Assembly (NCBI GenBank): GCA_051453625.1
Contig: JBOZIK010000001.1
Coordinates: forward strand, 289,380,028 to 289,414,010
Reading direction: 5' to 3'
DNA length: 33,983 nucleotides
Origin: Welwitschia mirabilis
Lineage: Eukaryota > Gnetophyta > Gnetopsida > Welwitschiales
Position 1 is the first letter of the stretch. Each line of letters begins with the position of its first letter. Positions 1 to 11,086 of the stretch are shown here, in pieces. The notes beneath the pieces are model-generated. The model did not search any database. It saw only the letters and a program-made list of their open reading frames with translations, and was not told the origin of the DNA. Both the position numbers and the translations under genes were made by a program.

Positions 1-148
1 TTTTCTTTGCCTGTTTCTTTATCTTTCTCCTCCTCACTATCTAATTAAACCTGAAAATGGCTATATTATTGATTAATCTATATAGAATTGTAATCATCTT
101 ATACATACATATAATTTAATCCAATATTACTTATTTTAATATTTATAG

Positions 149-1010
149 TTTTCTTAATTACATGGGTTCTACTGTTGTACACTTTGCATGCTTTCCTGAC
201 CATTGAATATCCTAGAAAATTGGCATCATTAACTTTGAAATCAAACTTTCTTAATTATTCTTTTCATTTAAAATAAATCAATTTGATACAAAGATATAAA
301 AATAACTTATTAATGGTTTTTTACTAGACTATAGCTCATATGAAGTTTTAGAGGTGAATTGTCTTACTAGAACTTGGTTAGAAATGTGGCATGCAATGTT
401 GATGTCTTATGTCTAAAAATGATAAAGCACATATTTATCATGCATAATTGTCATGGGTATTTCATTAAGTACTCTATTCTTTCTTTCAACCACTCCATTT
501 TGTTGAGAAGTTCTTGGTGCAGAGAATTAATGGAGAATATCAAACCATTCATAAAACTCTTTGAACCTTACATTTTTAAATTCTATACCATTGTCGCTTC
601 TTATCATCTTAATTTTATATCCTTTTTTATTCTTTAATCTAATACATAACTTGGAGAAAACATTAAATCCCTCATTCTTATATGAAAGGAAGGATATCTA
701 TGTAAAATGAGAATAATCATTTATAATAGTTAAATAATACTTTTTCTTACTGAGACTTTCTGTAGAAGAGGGACCAACAATATCAAGGTGTAAAATATTT
801 AAAGAACATTGAGTGTTGATAGTATTTTTCTTATCAAATCTTACCCTTATCTACTTTCATTTATAGCATGCTTCACAAACTTAATTATCAATGTCTTTTA
901 ACTTGGAAATTCCTCTTATCATTTCTTTTATAGACAATATTTTGAGTAATTCTTTGTTTATATGTCAAATATTTCTATGCCATAGCTCTATTTCAACTAT
1001 TATGCTTAAT
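149..1010 (-). pseudogene. Copia integrase (pre-integrase finger, DD35E core, C-terminal part), broken
   Basis: This is the retroviral-type integrase that inserts the cDNA into host DNA. Reading down from about 1010, a pre-integrase segment (IELWHRN, then VCEACYK) is followed by HLDIVGPSS with the first catalytic Asp at 782-784. IRSDNGIEF carries the second Asp at 593-595, and QQNGVVERKNR carries the Glu at 485-487. The spacing of the last two is exactly 35 residues, as expected for DD35E. Further left, KTSYEL, ISYFYIF and FLGYSMVRKACKVYNSRT (about 160-330) match the conserved copia region between integrase and reverse transcriptase. Interruptions include TAA at 527-529, where copia integrases usually have Gln, and a TAG near 330. 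All three acidic residues survive, but the frame does not. Family identification is secure. Confidence 0.92.
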
Positions 1011-1179
1011 AAACATTTGGTTCCCTTGTTAGAAATATCTTGTAGAGTGAAATATAAGTATTTGATTTTGTAATACTAGTAAATAAGACTTTTATTAAAT
1101 TTTATTGTCTAATGATGCAATCATCTCTTGTAAAAGTAATAAAAAATTTTGCATCACATAATTAATTAACACTTAAAAG

Positions 1180-1385
1180 ATTATGTTGAAAACCTTATAC
1201 AAAGAACATATTTTTTACCTTTGGTATATTACCTCCTCCAATGGTTCTAATACGTTTGATGGGTGCTTTTGTGTTATCTCCAAAAGTTACCACTTCTTTG
1301 TTATTCTATCAAGGTGGTAAAACTATATTTTTATTTAGTCATGTACCTTAAACATTCAATTTCAACATACCAGGCATGTTTCTTT
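1180..1385 (-). pseudogene. Copia aspartic protease relic, active site lost
   Basis: Between the coiled coil and the integrase, the minus strand reads WYVEIECLRYMTK at about 1337-1381 and then VVTFGDNTKAPIKRIRTIG (about 1225-1295) and FQHNLL. In plant copia elements the first block is normally WY-DSG-CSRHMTG, with DSG as the catalytic triad, and the second is VTFGDN-KG-I-GIG. Here DSG has become EIE, so the protease cannot be active. Several stops split the frame. The call rests on position and on the flanking conserved blocks rather than on the active site. Confidence 0.8.
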
Positions 1386-1639
1386 ACTACTCTTAGTACA
1401 ATCTATACTAAAAGTTCTAGTTTGGGTTTTGGAATTACATTGCACAAAATATTGTAATGTACTTATAGGGCTTTTGGCATTATAGTGTAATATATATTTT
1501 GTAATTTTATTAAATAATTATATTGATAATGACCTCATTTATAGCAATAATAGAAGATAATAATATTTATAAACATTAAATGCTCCTACCTTAGTTTGTA
1601 ATTCCATTTCTCAAATAAAGAGGTTGAAGTGCTAGTAAA

Positions 1640-2040
1640 GGCTCCATTGTAATCCAAACCACTTTTTTTATTTAGCTTTTACATTTCTCAAGCATGATTT
1701 TTAATGTCTCTTTTTATGTGGTAAATTTATTATTAATTTTATTTAAGTCTAAGAGATTTTGTCTTGTATTTTTTAATTCATATGCTAGTCTACTAATCTC
1801 AGCTTTAAGAGCTAAGTTTTTAGATGATGATCTATTGTACGAATTATTTTCATGTTTATAAGCTACCTCATGTGAATGAAGTAATTTTTTCATTTTAGCA
1901 CATATCATTTGCAATTTAACAAATTCTTTAGAAATTAAATCATTCCTTTCTTAAAGATCCAGACCTATTTTATCTTCACTTTCTAATTCAGACTCTTCTT
2001 TTTTCTCATCATTGTCTTCTTAGACATGTACAATGGCCAT
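1640..2040 (-). pseudogene. Coiled-coil segment of the copia gag-pol polyprotein
   Basis: The minus-strand frame around 1714-1914 has heptad-like, Lys/Glu/Asn-rich sequence with regular Leu and Ile (for example LALKAEISRLAYELKN), followed by FTT-KETLKIMLEKCKS. Upstream of it (about 1915-2040) is an acidic Glu/Asp/Ser-rich stretch. Many plant copia polyproteins have this layout between zinc knuckle and protease: acidic linker, long coiled coil, then an FTKG-LD-LL block. The function is unknown; multimerisation is an inference. One stop replaces the Gly of the FTKG-like block. Confidence 0.7.
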
Positions 2041-2178
2041 GTAGGAAGGACAAGCTTTGTCATCATCTGATATTTCTTCTTTAGTTTCATTCTTATCATC
2101 ATTCCATCTATGAAGAAAGATCTCCTCTTCTTGGAATCTTTATCTTATGCTTTTTTTTTACATTCTGTTAGAATTAGA

Positions 2179-2220
2179 ACATTTTGAGACTAGGTGTCCT
2201 TGTCCTCCATGAACCCAACA
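2179..2220 (-). pseudogene. Copia gag zinc knuckle (CCHC, second Cys replaced by His)
   Basis: The minus strand reads CWVHGGQGHLVSKC, preceded by KVE. The spacing is that of the retroviral nucleocapsid knuckle, C-x2-C-x4-H-x4-C, but the second Cys is His (CAT against TGT). The neighbouring residues (VEC...GGQGH...KCSN) match plant copia gag. Such knuckles bind genomic RNA during packaging. The change may be decay or tolerated, since His can bind zinc. Confidence 0.82.
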
Positions 2221-2439
2221 TTCTACCTTGGAAATATCTGACTTGAAAGAAAATGAAGAGTTATTAAAAGTCTTACCTTTATACTTACTTCTAGATTAAA
2301 ATCCAGATTATTTTTCATAGTTCTCATTTTTGTTGTGTTTGTGTGAGAGAAGCCTTTTGACTTGTCTTATGATGAGAGAGAGCTCTTGATCCATATATTT
2401 TTTAGAATCATATCCTTTTGATTCTTTCTTTATTTTTCA

Positions 2440-2960
2440 TTTAAAACTTTGTCTTGTGCTTACGCTATTTTTAAGAGAAATGGGCTTATCTTTTAAAGCA
2501 CCATCTTGAATGAGATTTATTTTATAAGTTGTTAGAGTACTTTAAAGTTCTTAAATATTCATAGAGTTAAAATCTCTTGATTCTTCCATGGCTATTATCT
2601 TAGGCTTATATTCTAGATTTAAAGATCTAATAACTTTTTGTATTACCTTAGCCTTTGAAAGACTTTTTCCAATTCCTTGTATAGTATTCATAATATTAGA
2701 GGCTCTTGTGAAGTACTCATAAATTCTCTCATCATTATCCATTTTAAGATTTTCAAACTAGTTCATTCATATAAGAAGCTTTGATCATTTGACAATAGAA
2801 GTTATTTCATATATCCCTATTAGAACATTTCATATCTCTTGCAACATTTTACATCCAACTATTATGTTAAACTCCTTCATTGTAAGAGCTAAATAACAAG
2901 CATTCTTAACTTTATAGTCATACATGAAGGTTGTCTTTTCTTTGTCTTTTCAATCTTTTC
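2440..2960 (-). pseudogene. Copia gag core (UBN2-type) fragment
   Basis: Gag is the structural protein of the virus-like particle. The minus strand frame 2551-2742 begins MDNDERIYEYFTRASNIMN and continues with GIGKSLSKAKVIQKVIRSL and IIAMEESRDFNSMN. Plant UBN2-type gags have the same pattern: a flexible acidic start, a GLGK block, a V-K-LRSLP block and an AIEEA-DL block. After a TAG the match goes on as STLTTYKINLIQD to about 2470. Upstream (to about 2960) similarity is weak. The knuckle follows some 230 bases later, as expected. It is broken by stops. Confidence 0.85.
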
Positions 2961-3186
2961 TTGGCTTGATTTGTGTAATGGTTTTTCCTATAGAATATAT
3001 TATGATTTATATAGGTTTTTTTGTATCCCTCTTCTATCCTTTTCCAAATCTGAAACTCATAAGATTGTAACTACACTCACATCCTCATCTTTCAATAGAT
3101 ATAGTTAGTTCCATCAAAAATCAGAGGTCTAACGGATGGCATCCCTTTCATAATTCACTCAAGGAAGTTACTAATTTTTGTAAGAG

Positions 3187-3201
3187 TCCACTCTAATACC
3201 A
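3187..3201 (-). promoter_or_regulatory. Copia primer-binding site (initiator tRNA-Met type)
   Basis: The minus strand reads TGGTATTAGAGTGGA, against the canonical plant site TGGTATCAGAGC complementary to the 3' end of initiator tRNA-Met; the C to T change is a transition. It lies two bases inside a TG/CA LTR edge at 3204 and upstream of gag, so position and orientation agree. Confidence 0.85.
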
Positions 3202-3203
3202 CT

Positions 3204-4100
3204 TGAGGATCGTTGAACTTATATGGAATGGGTAAATGAGGCTTACAAAAAGTAATTTCACCAAAAAGAAATTTAAAATCTATATAATGAATACCTTACT
3301 AAGGTAACATGGTTCCCTAACTTGGGTATGTCCACACACATAGGGTAGCTTCCTCTCACACATCTAGATATTTTTAACTTGTAAATAATTATGGTTTTGA
3401 AGCACCATCAATCTTATATATAAAAAATGAAAAGCTTCTTGCAATGTAGCACTCTCTTTTCCTCAGGGATAACCAATAATACAATACCAAAAAAAAATGT
3501 GTACACAAGTATAATCACAATGTGAGATGCTCCTTGCAAGGTAGTACTTTCTTCTCCTCAGGGAAAACCAATAATACAATAACATAATGTACTCTTAAGC
3601 ATTCACAAAGCACACCTATATGAGGATTGACTTATAATATAGAATCCTAGAAAATGTTCCTTTAGCTTTGATAATAAAAGAATGGACTATATAAGAGTAT
3701 TCAAGAATATAATTATCTAAAAATATAAGTTCCAACAAATTATGATGAAAAATAAATCAACAGTCTTAAATGATGTGCCTTTGATGGATAGCTTAAGTTC
3801 CTTCTTATTGATGTCATCATAAGTGATAATAAAAAATGCAACATTTATAAGATCGTATGTACAAAAGACTTAGTTACTTTAAAATCCCTTGAAAATGATA
3901 GCTTGATGCTTTGTAATTATATCTAATCACTCATGTACTCATGCATTCTTCATTATGTATTCTAGATGCATAATATCTTTCCATCACATCATGCCTTTAT
4001 AACTTTTGAAGAGTTTCTAGCTATTTAGCCTAGAAGATTAGTCAATTGAATTTATAACTACAACGTAATGAATAAAAATGGTTGGAAATTAGACATGTAA
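3204..4100 (-). repeat. Probable copia 5' LTR, outer edge unresolved
   Basis: The inner edge is the TG at 3204-3205, next to the primer site. No second LTR is in the window, so the outer edge cannot be set. The stretch contains a direct duplication of about 55 bases (about 3434-3486 and 3523-3582), each with the segment CTCAGGGA followed by ACCAATAATACAATA. No coding signal is seen. Confidence 0.5.
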
Positions 4101-4122
4101 TTTTTGATGTGAACCTTCATCA

Positions 4123-4549
4123 AAGACATCTTCAAAATTGTAGGCATCTTCTATTAGTCAGATGTTTTTTACATGGGAGACGTCTTTAGTCAAAGTGACA
4201 AAAAATGGATAAACCTTACACTATATAATCTTTATCCCTTTATGGTCATAAATCCATGATGTAAATCTTGATAGCTTTCCTAGAATATAAATTATTAATC
4301 AAAGTCTAAATTTTCCTAATTACCAATTCTAGTTTAGCATAGACATCTTTAAATATATAGACATCTTTCATCTATGTTAGATCCATCTTTTTGTATAGTT
4401 GTGTTCATTGAGATAGTTATTTTTTATCTGTAATTTGAAAACTAATTTATCATGGATGTCTATGAATTTATAGATGTCTTTATCGTAGAGGTCTTAAATA
4501 ATGTAGACATCTTTCTCATAGACATCTTCCATTCTATAGATGTCCTCAA
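4123..4549. repeat. Degenerate array of AGACGTCTT-like units
   Basis: About a dozen copies of a 9-11 base word occur at irregular spacing, often 15, 18 or 19-20 bases: AGACATCTTT, AGATGTCTTT, AGACATCTTCC, and one intact AGACGTCTTT at 4178-4187. Both ACATC and ATGTC versions are what C to T change on either strand would make from a palindromic GACGTC core. The clearest runs are 4340-4368 and 4472-4549. No open frame accompanies it. Confidence 0.6.
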
Positions 4550-4967
4550 TTAATTGATTAGGCATTTTTAATTCTAAGCTAAACTCTTCATGAGATTTAA
4601 GCTTTAAGATATAGCATGGACTTATGCTTTTCATGAACTAATTTTTTCCATATTAACATGTCTACACAATAGCATAATATATTTGACAAGTAAAATCATT
4701 TAAACTAAATTTTACCAATACTCTCCATCTTTCTTTTTTTCCTTTTTTTTTAAATATCCTCAACTTTTATAAAACATATTTCAATCTCTCTTTCTCTCTT
4801 AAGTATTATTCTACTTTTTAACCTCTTATCTTTACTAGATACAATACTTAGGATTATTGAATGGTAAAAAGTGCATGATTGATTAAATCACATAATAATC
4901 CCAACACAATTTGATACTATTATTAAGAAATCCAACTAGATCTTCCTATTCTTAACCTTATCTTAGG
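4550..4967. other. AT-rich stretch without recognisable features
   Basis: It holds homopolymer runs and pyrimidine tracts (about 4732-4800) but no coding relic, terminal motif or repeat that I can place. It separates the GACGTC-like array from LTR R1. Confidence 0.4.
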
Positions 4968-5981
4968 CATGCATCAAAGATATTTCTTCACTTATTAATT
5001 TAATATGTTATCTTAGCATATACTACATGCTAATATAGGATGTAATCCAAATGTTGTAAAATGGTGAAACAAACAAAGGAATAATAAAATATTAATTCAT
5101 TTAAAATAAAAATACAAAACAATATTTTTGGTATTTTTAATAATTAAATAATAATCATCAATGTGCATGATAAGATGAAATAAAATTAAATGGATATGAG
5201 CATGCAACAAAAATGAAAATGACATGTTCTAAATGTAATAAGTTAATTGATTTACTAATTTATTATCACCTAATTCATTCATTATCCTTTATATTAATAT
5301 CATATTTAATCTAGTAAGTATGAGGAGTACATAAAAAGAGAGAATTTGCAAAAAACAAAATTTATTTTATTATCAATTATACTTCCAATTACATCCAATT
5401 TAAATAATAGTCCCTCAATGGAAAAAAAGCATAGCTTAACACTAAGGAGAACTTGTTTTATAAGTGGAAAGATCCCTTGCTTAAAATACTCTAATGTTAT
5501 AAACTAATTTTATGTGAATAAGGATAGAGAAATGAAATGCATAAGGGGATATTTATAGGTCTTGGGATAAGTGGTAAATAAGATAAGGATGGTTGTAACC
5601 TGGCCATAATATGCTTCATCCTCTTTTTTCTTAAGATTCTTTATTGTCTTTTTCCTCAATATGCTTCATCATCTCTTTCCTTAAGATACGACAACCTCCT
5701 TTTCCTCATCTTGATAATCAATTGCTATCCTTTAAATCATTCATAACTATTCACTAGTGCTCTATCATATTAGAATTTTCTCCTTAGTGTGTTCAGGATT
5801 TTCATGTAGATGACTTTCTCGAAAAACTTCAGAAAACATCCATTTTAATTGTAAATTAAGCCTAATCCTTTTCTTTGGTCCTTGCCATCACAAATTGATA
5901 AATTTGATTCTTAAACATACCCAAAGTATCTTAAACATAGTTTTAACCACCATGAAATATTACTAATTTGATCATGTAACA
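4968..5981 (-). repeat. LTR R1 (3' LTR of the Tat/Athila-like element)
   Basis: It aligns along its length with R2: the block around 5041-5075 with 11166-11200, TTTTTGGTATTTTTAAT at 5126, the GTATGAGGA block near 5310, the TATTTATAGGTCTT block near 5548, and AATTTTCTCCTTAGT near 5772. The right edge is set at ...CATGTAACA, giving TGTTACATG on the minus strand, which matches the LTR starts of R3 to R5. The left edge is estimated from the R2 length. A pyrimidine-rich minisatellite lies at about 5607-5710. Confidence 0.65.
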
Positions 5982-7680
5982 TGTTTGCTAACTAAGCATT
6001 TAGCAATCCCAAAAAAAAAAAGAAATGGAAGAAAATAGAAGCAATCCAAATTGCAAAAGGGATAAAGCATGATATTCAAGTATAAAGATAATTAAATTAT
6101 CAAATACAAGGTGCATCTTAGTCTAGTATATCAATAGATATTTCATTTAAATATCACAAAAAGGTTTGCATTAAATTCAAAACTACGGTTTAAGTTTTAA
6201 ACATAGTCCCAAATTTTATAATGAAATTTTATCCTAATGAGATTTAATATTCAAAGGTTTTAATAGTTTCACATCATAAAGTGGATTTTAAGTGTATATA
6301 TGATGAGACACAAAAAATATATTACTAGGTAAGATTCAAAACTATACATCTAAGACTTGTTATAGGACCTATTATAGAACATGAAATAATATCATAACAA
6401 TAAAAAAACATGTACATTAAATCATTATAAGTTTACCCAAATAATATGCCTTAAGAGTTCAAACAAATGTGTTAGAAAAAGTTAGAATTTTCACACCCCA
6501 TCAAATGAAGTAATTTGTGAATTTTACACCCATCAAATGAAGTAATTTGTTCCAAATTAATATAAAAAGAAGCAAGAGAAGAAAATATAATTTAAGAAAA
6601 TCACAAAAATATTTCAAACATATAGCACAATTACTTATGTAATATACTTTAAGGCCTTAAACTAAATTTTTATTTTCTTGAGACAAACATCCTACCCCTT
6701 TAAATTTTTTGTTTATCTTTACCTTAACTTATTATCCACTTTATCATGAAAATGACTGGGGGAACAACCTCTTCAAAAACTTAGTAAATAGCTTAGATAA
6801 CTCAAAATGTTTATAAGGGCAATAAGAAGAGTCCAAATTTACATTAAATGTGAGAAGCTAACTAAGAAAAAATGAAAACAAAGTAGAAAAGCATAATTCC
6901 AAAATAGAAGAAAATAAAAGAAGGAAAATGGGATTCATACTTAATGAGGTGAAAAATTAAATTATGATGAAACTAATGGTCAATGACGGAAGAAATAGTA
7001 TGATCAAGCAAAGATTGATATGTGAAATAAGTGTAGACAATGATAAGCTAACTAAAAATGGTGCAGATCCTGAGCAAGATGAGAGAAAAATGCAAAATTG
7101 ACTTTAATATAACTAATTAAAAATAATTGAAAAAGATAAGTGAAAATTGAACAAAAGGGAATATGAGGATTATTAATTTCAACATCCTAAATGCTAACCT
7201 AACAAGATTAATTGGTATACATCATTAAAATTCTTAATGTAAAAGACGCATGATTCAATTTTAAACAACATATAGTATTATGTAGTGAGGGAATTAATTA
7301 TTACAACATCTAATAATTACTCTAGAAAAGTATCAATGTAATGTTAAGATCATAATTTGATCTAATCATCAATTGTAATAGCAAATGGTACCTTATTAGT
7401 TTACCATTCAAGAACCAATGTATTATAAATGCTCTTAGAATCATTGCTATAAAGTAATTGAAAATCAAGTCAATAAGGTATTGAAAAATACTATTCATTA
7501 TGATTAGGGGAGTGTAACAATTGTCCAAAGAGTAAAAAGCCATAATATTTTTTGAGATCATGACCACTAACCCTCTAGTGAATTTTTCACAACTACCATA
7601 TCGTATTGCCAAAGACCCCTCTTGGGAATATTTCCCTGGTGTGCTTATAATTAGACACCATGAAATACATAAGAGTTATG
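5982..7680 (-). other. Non-coding spacer of the R-family element between integrase and 3' LTR
   Basis: No coding frame is supported. Just right of R1 a polypurine-like segment is decayed (minus strand of about 5984-5996). The rest is A-rich on the plus strand and is shared with R3 to R5: 6860-7560 aligns with 28180-28597 and 29600-30180, including the shared AATACTATTCAT block at about 7488 and 30138. A short direct repeat, CATCAAATGAAGTAATTTGT, occurs twice at about 6500-6550. Confidence 0.6.
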
Positions 7681-8290
7681 TAGGTTTCCCCATTTTTTAG
7701 TTTACACATTGATTTTTATTCTTTACATTTTACACTTTTCTTTTATTTTACCAATTGAGTCTAAATTCCATTGTTAAAACATTGATTGATTATTAGAATG
7801 GTAAATTAACAAAATAATAGCTAAACATAAACATCTAGTTAACATAATTAACACTTTAATAAAATAACACAGATATTTGTTTAAAAAATAAAAGGTTTAT
7901 GGATATAAATGTCTTAAAATTAACTAAAATCCAATCTTATTACTTTAAGTATCCCAAAGTAGAACTAATTTCCTATAAACTCAAAAAGGATTTAGCATAA
8001 AATCAAGTAAATAGATGATCAATAAGTAAAATAACCAAGAAATCCAACTAAGCAATCATTTAGATGATAATCAAAGAAGGACTTGCTTGTTGATTAAGAG
8101 GGTCCTCCAAATTAATTGCTTCCATAATGTCTACTAAATAATGATAATCATGGAGTAATTGATATAACTTTAACTATTATTCATTAACCTTTTGTTTTTT
8201 CTTAGTTTTTAAATCAAAAATGTCAACTGAGCCATTAAAATGTGCTTTTTCTAGAAGATAAGCACTAGCCGTTTAAAAGTTATCTTCTTA
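7681..8290. other. Nothing recognised
   Basis: This AT-rich stretch between spacer and integrase relic shows no conserved pol block. It probably includes the decayed C-terminal end of pol, but I cannot support that residue by residue. Confidence 0.35.
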
Positions 8291-8960
8291 TGAAGAAGAT
8301 GCACAATTATTATATAGAAACACCAATTGACCATGCTTAAAATACTTGTGTAAAAGCTTCTTATGATGCATGGTTTTGGCTTAGGATTTATGGATATATT
8401 GTTTGTAAATAGCATAAAGACATTTTTCATCTAGATTGCAATTGTACTAGATGGTAGTAAAGATTCTTATCTAGATTAAGAACATTAAGTTAATGGATAG
8501 TATTGTAAGAATTATAGAATACATCAGCTAGAAGAACATAGTTTTTATCATACACAAGTTCCTAAAGAAAAAAAAAGCCAATGAATTATGTCAAGTTTTA
8601 TGATAAGAGTAAAGAACATCTTTGGATTTTAGAGATCATAAGTTTTTATTTGTATAAACAAATTTGTAGAGCATCTTTTCAATTTCTTGATTAGAATTTT
8701 CAACTTGACCATTAATATAATGCTTATAGGCATTAGGAATTTTATGTTCAATTCCTACTAAAAGGAAAAGTTTCCTTAGGATTTGTTTATGAAATGGATT
8801 TCTTGATCATTATCCAAAATCCTAGAAAAACTAAACCTTTAAAACATATTAGCATGAAGAAAATAAAACATAAATTTAAAATTATTAGTGGTAGGAATGG
8901 CCTCAGCCCATTTGGTAACATGATGGTGTAAGTGTAAGTTATTGCATTTATAATCTTTCA
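8290..8960 (-). pseudogene. Gypsy integrase core relic
   Basis: Read on the minus strand, HVTKWAEAIPTTNN (8883-8922) matches the gypsy block that follows the first catalytic Asp (usually D-LTKW-EA-P). Then ILDNDQEIHFINK (about 8782-8820) corresponds to the ISDNGTHFINK block, with its Asp at 8812-8814. Next, NGQVENSNQEIEKML (about 8670-8715) corresponds to NGQ-E-SN-ELK--L, with the Glu at 8699-8701. The distance of the last two fits DD35-37E but needs one frameshift. Several stops follow. The pattern is typical of the Tat/Athila group rather than chromoviruses, which have DGQ-ER. Left of 8600 the frame is too degraded to trace. Confidence 0.82.
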
Positions 8961-9981
8961 TTCTAAGAACAAAATATTAATATTAATTTATGGTTCAATT
9001 TTTATGGTAAAAAAGTAGTCTGTAGTATTAACATATCATGCAAAGAGATTCTTGAACATTTTGTTTATCAAGAAAAGGATTTGTAATGGGAAGATCTAGT
9101 GTGGGGCAAAGGAGGCTTTATTCTTAAGGAATTCTAGATAAATTATCATTAAATAATGTATCATTCCCTCCCTCATATTGATCATTACTATGCACTATCT
9201 TTATAAAATAAGAGTCAAACCATTTAAAAATTAATTTATAAAATATTAAAGGTATATGAATNNNNNNNNNNNNNNNNNNNNNNNNNNNNNNNNNNNNNNN
9301 NNNNNNNNNNNNNNNNNNNNNNNNNNNNNNNNNNNNNNNNNNNNNNNNNNNNNNNNNNNNNAAATATTAAAGGTATATTAATATTTTAAAGATCATTAAT
9401 TAGTAATGAACTGATATCACTTTAACTCCATAAGTAGCCATATAAGAAATAAATGATTAATATGTCTAAAGGTTAAATAATCTCTTACTAAACTAGTGCA
9501 AAGTGTTATAATAATAATTTTAATTCAACATTTGATGTTCATAGTGGAGATCAATGGTTATATTCCAAAATAAAGGATGGTTTTATAACATATCAGAAAG
9601 CTTCTTAGGATGATTAAGTAATAAGTTTAAAATGACTAAGAAGTTTCCTCAGATTTATCTCAAGGCATGGATGTGAATTAAGAAGACATTTTTCCCCTAA
9701 TTTAATATTCCAAGAAATGCTAAATCATGTTTTTTACATGTATAATATGAGAAGTGATGGGGTATAGTATTTTCAGTTTCGCATGAAAGCATGAATGGAA
9801 GAGATGAGAAAATATTCTTGATAAATTTAGGCTCTTCAAGTTTGATTCCTTCATGAAATATAAGAACTCTATCTTTTATTGGTTTTGTTGAATCTCCATA
9901 ACTTCTTCTTTATGCTCCTTTTTTTTCTTATTTGCATTATCATCTTATTGCATATCATCATTTTCCAAATTATTAAATTTA
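8961..9981. other. Unassigned interval with a 100 N gap
   Basis: Protease and reverse transcriptase would be expected here, but no YxDD, DSG or RNase H block is visible in any frame. The gap at 9262-9361 is flanked on both sides by the same 21-base segment (AAATATTAAAGGTATAT start) with one mismatch, so the gap probably hides no sequence. Confidence 0.45.
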
Positions 9982-10640
9982 TCAAAAACTCATAAAGATA
10001 AATGTGATCACTATGTTTATCATAGGTTGGAATATTTTCAAATTCTCTAGAATTGATTCTTTTCTTTCACATTGATTATTTAATATAAAGTGAACCTTTT
10101 GAATATAATATAATACCTTTATATCATCAATTGATGAATCAACATCCTCAGCATTCTTATTCAATTGATGAGTTAAAACTTTATTATCTTCATGTTGGCT
10201 ATCTTCTATTAGATTTTGATAATCTAAAAGTTCATCATCAAATAAAAGTTATTACTATGTATAGAAATTTTAATGTTTTCCTCCTTATTTTTAAAGTGAA
10301 AGATAGTATACATAGTGTGGTAGGTTTGGAAATATTATGTTAGAAAACATTATTATTTATAGTTTTCCTACAAGATCTATAATATTCTTATTTTGGTTTT
10401 CAATGTTTTTGTTGGTATTCCATTGCATTTTCTTAAGTTCTTGTAATAAACCATGAAGTTAATCACCTTGATTGTCTTGGTAATTAGAAGAACTAGGTTG
10501 AAATTTTTGATTTCTACACTTATTTTATACAAAGATACTAAGAATTTCTATTTATGTTGAACCTCTAGTTGAAGACACATGCTTCTTTAAAAACTAAGTA
10601 GGTAAGATTCTCTTTCATTCATTTAAGTTTTCATGTAGTT
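9982..10640 (-). pseudogene. Gypsy gag C-terminal region/linker relic
   Basis: The minus strand at about 10355-10510 reads NFQPSSSNYQDNQGD, then after a TAA LHGLLQELKKMQWN, NIENQNKNI and LVGKL. This hydrophilic Gln/Asn-rich pattern ending in a QN-ENQVGQL-like block is typical of the gag end of Tat/Athila elements, before the protease. Below it a short frame (9982-10164) begins MNKNAEDVDSSIDDIKVLYYI and may be part of the gag-protease linker; that is a guess. No zinc knuckle is seen. Position between primer site and integrase agrees with the call. Confidence 0.6.
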
Positions 10641-11067
10641 CCTTCTTCAACCCCCTCGCTCCCCCTTCTTTTTTTTCTTTTTGGTCATCCTTAGAATATA
10701 ACTTTTCCTTTCTTTTAGAAATGATTTCTTATAGTATTTTATTATTCATGGAAGTAAGTGAGACAAAATGAAAAATGGAGAAATTAAGTAGGATGATTAA
10801 CCAAATCACCCAAAAAGTAAAGTATAGATTAAAAACTTTTTATAATAATAGAATACCCAATACTATATAAAAAGTAAAACTAATAATAACAAATAAAGGA
10901 AAACTAATAAAAACTAAAATGCAAGATAAACTAAGAAAACTAATTAAAACACAAGATAAAGTAAATAAAGGAAAAAGTATATGTATAGTATTACATAAGT
11001 AAACAACTTAAAAGTAAATTACTTACTGATGTAATGATAATAAACCTTCAAATGCTTTGAATACTTT
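10641..11067. other. Leader of the Tat/Athila-like element, nothing coding recognised
   Basis: Expected to hold the 5' leader and gag start. The sequence is low-complexity (A-rich on plus, about 10850-10990) and contains a pyrimidine tract at about 10650-10682. No gag core could be read. Confidence 0.4.
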
Positions 11068-11083
11068 CTCGATAATGGCACCA
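11068..11083 (-). promoter_or_regulatory. Primer-binding site of TGGCGCCGTTG type
   Basis: The minus strand reads TGGTGCCATTATCGAG. It differs from the Tat/Athila-type site TGGCGCCGTTGTCGGG only by transitions (C to T or G to A). It sits three bases from the LTR edge TG at 11087. This fixes the element's minus orientation and the R2 edge. Confidence 0.78.
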
Positions 11084-11086
11084 ATT

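Larger units (their letters stand above)
1..3600 (-). mobile_element. Decayed Ty1/copia retrotransposon, minus strand, 3' part outside the window
   Basis: Read on the minus strand the order is LTR, primer site, gag, zinc knuckle, coiled coil, protease, integrase, which is the Ty1/copia order (integrase before reverse transcriptase). The integrase tail reaches the left edge, so reverse transcriptase, RNase H and the 3' LTR must lie left of base 1. The gag with a coiled-coil stretch after the knuckle is common in many plant copia polyproteins. All frames carry stops and small shifts, so the copy is dead. The right (5') edge of the LTR is not resolved; 3600 is only the limit of what I can tie to it. 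Confidence 0.85.

Noticed and set aside
374-1457. Short plus-strand frames at 374-637, 891-1073 and 1263-1457
   Set aside because: They are the opposite strand of the copia integrase and protease, whose motifs are unmistakable on the minus strand.
7322-7612. A 96-codon minus-strand frame with hydrophobic stretches
   Set aside because: It lies in spacer sequence shared by non-coding copies (30001-30180) that do not keep the frame.
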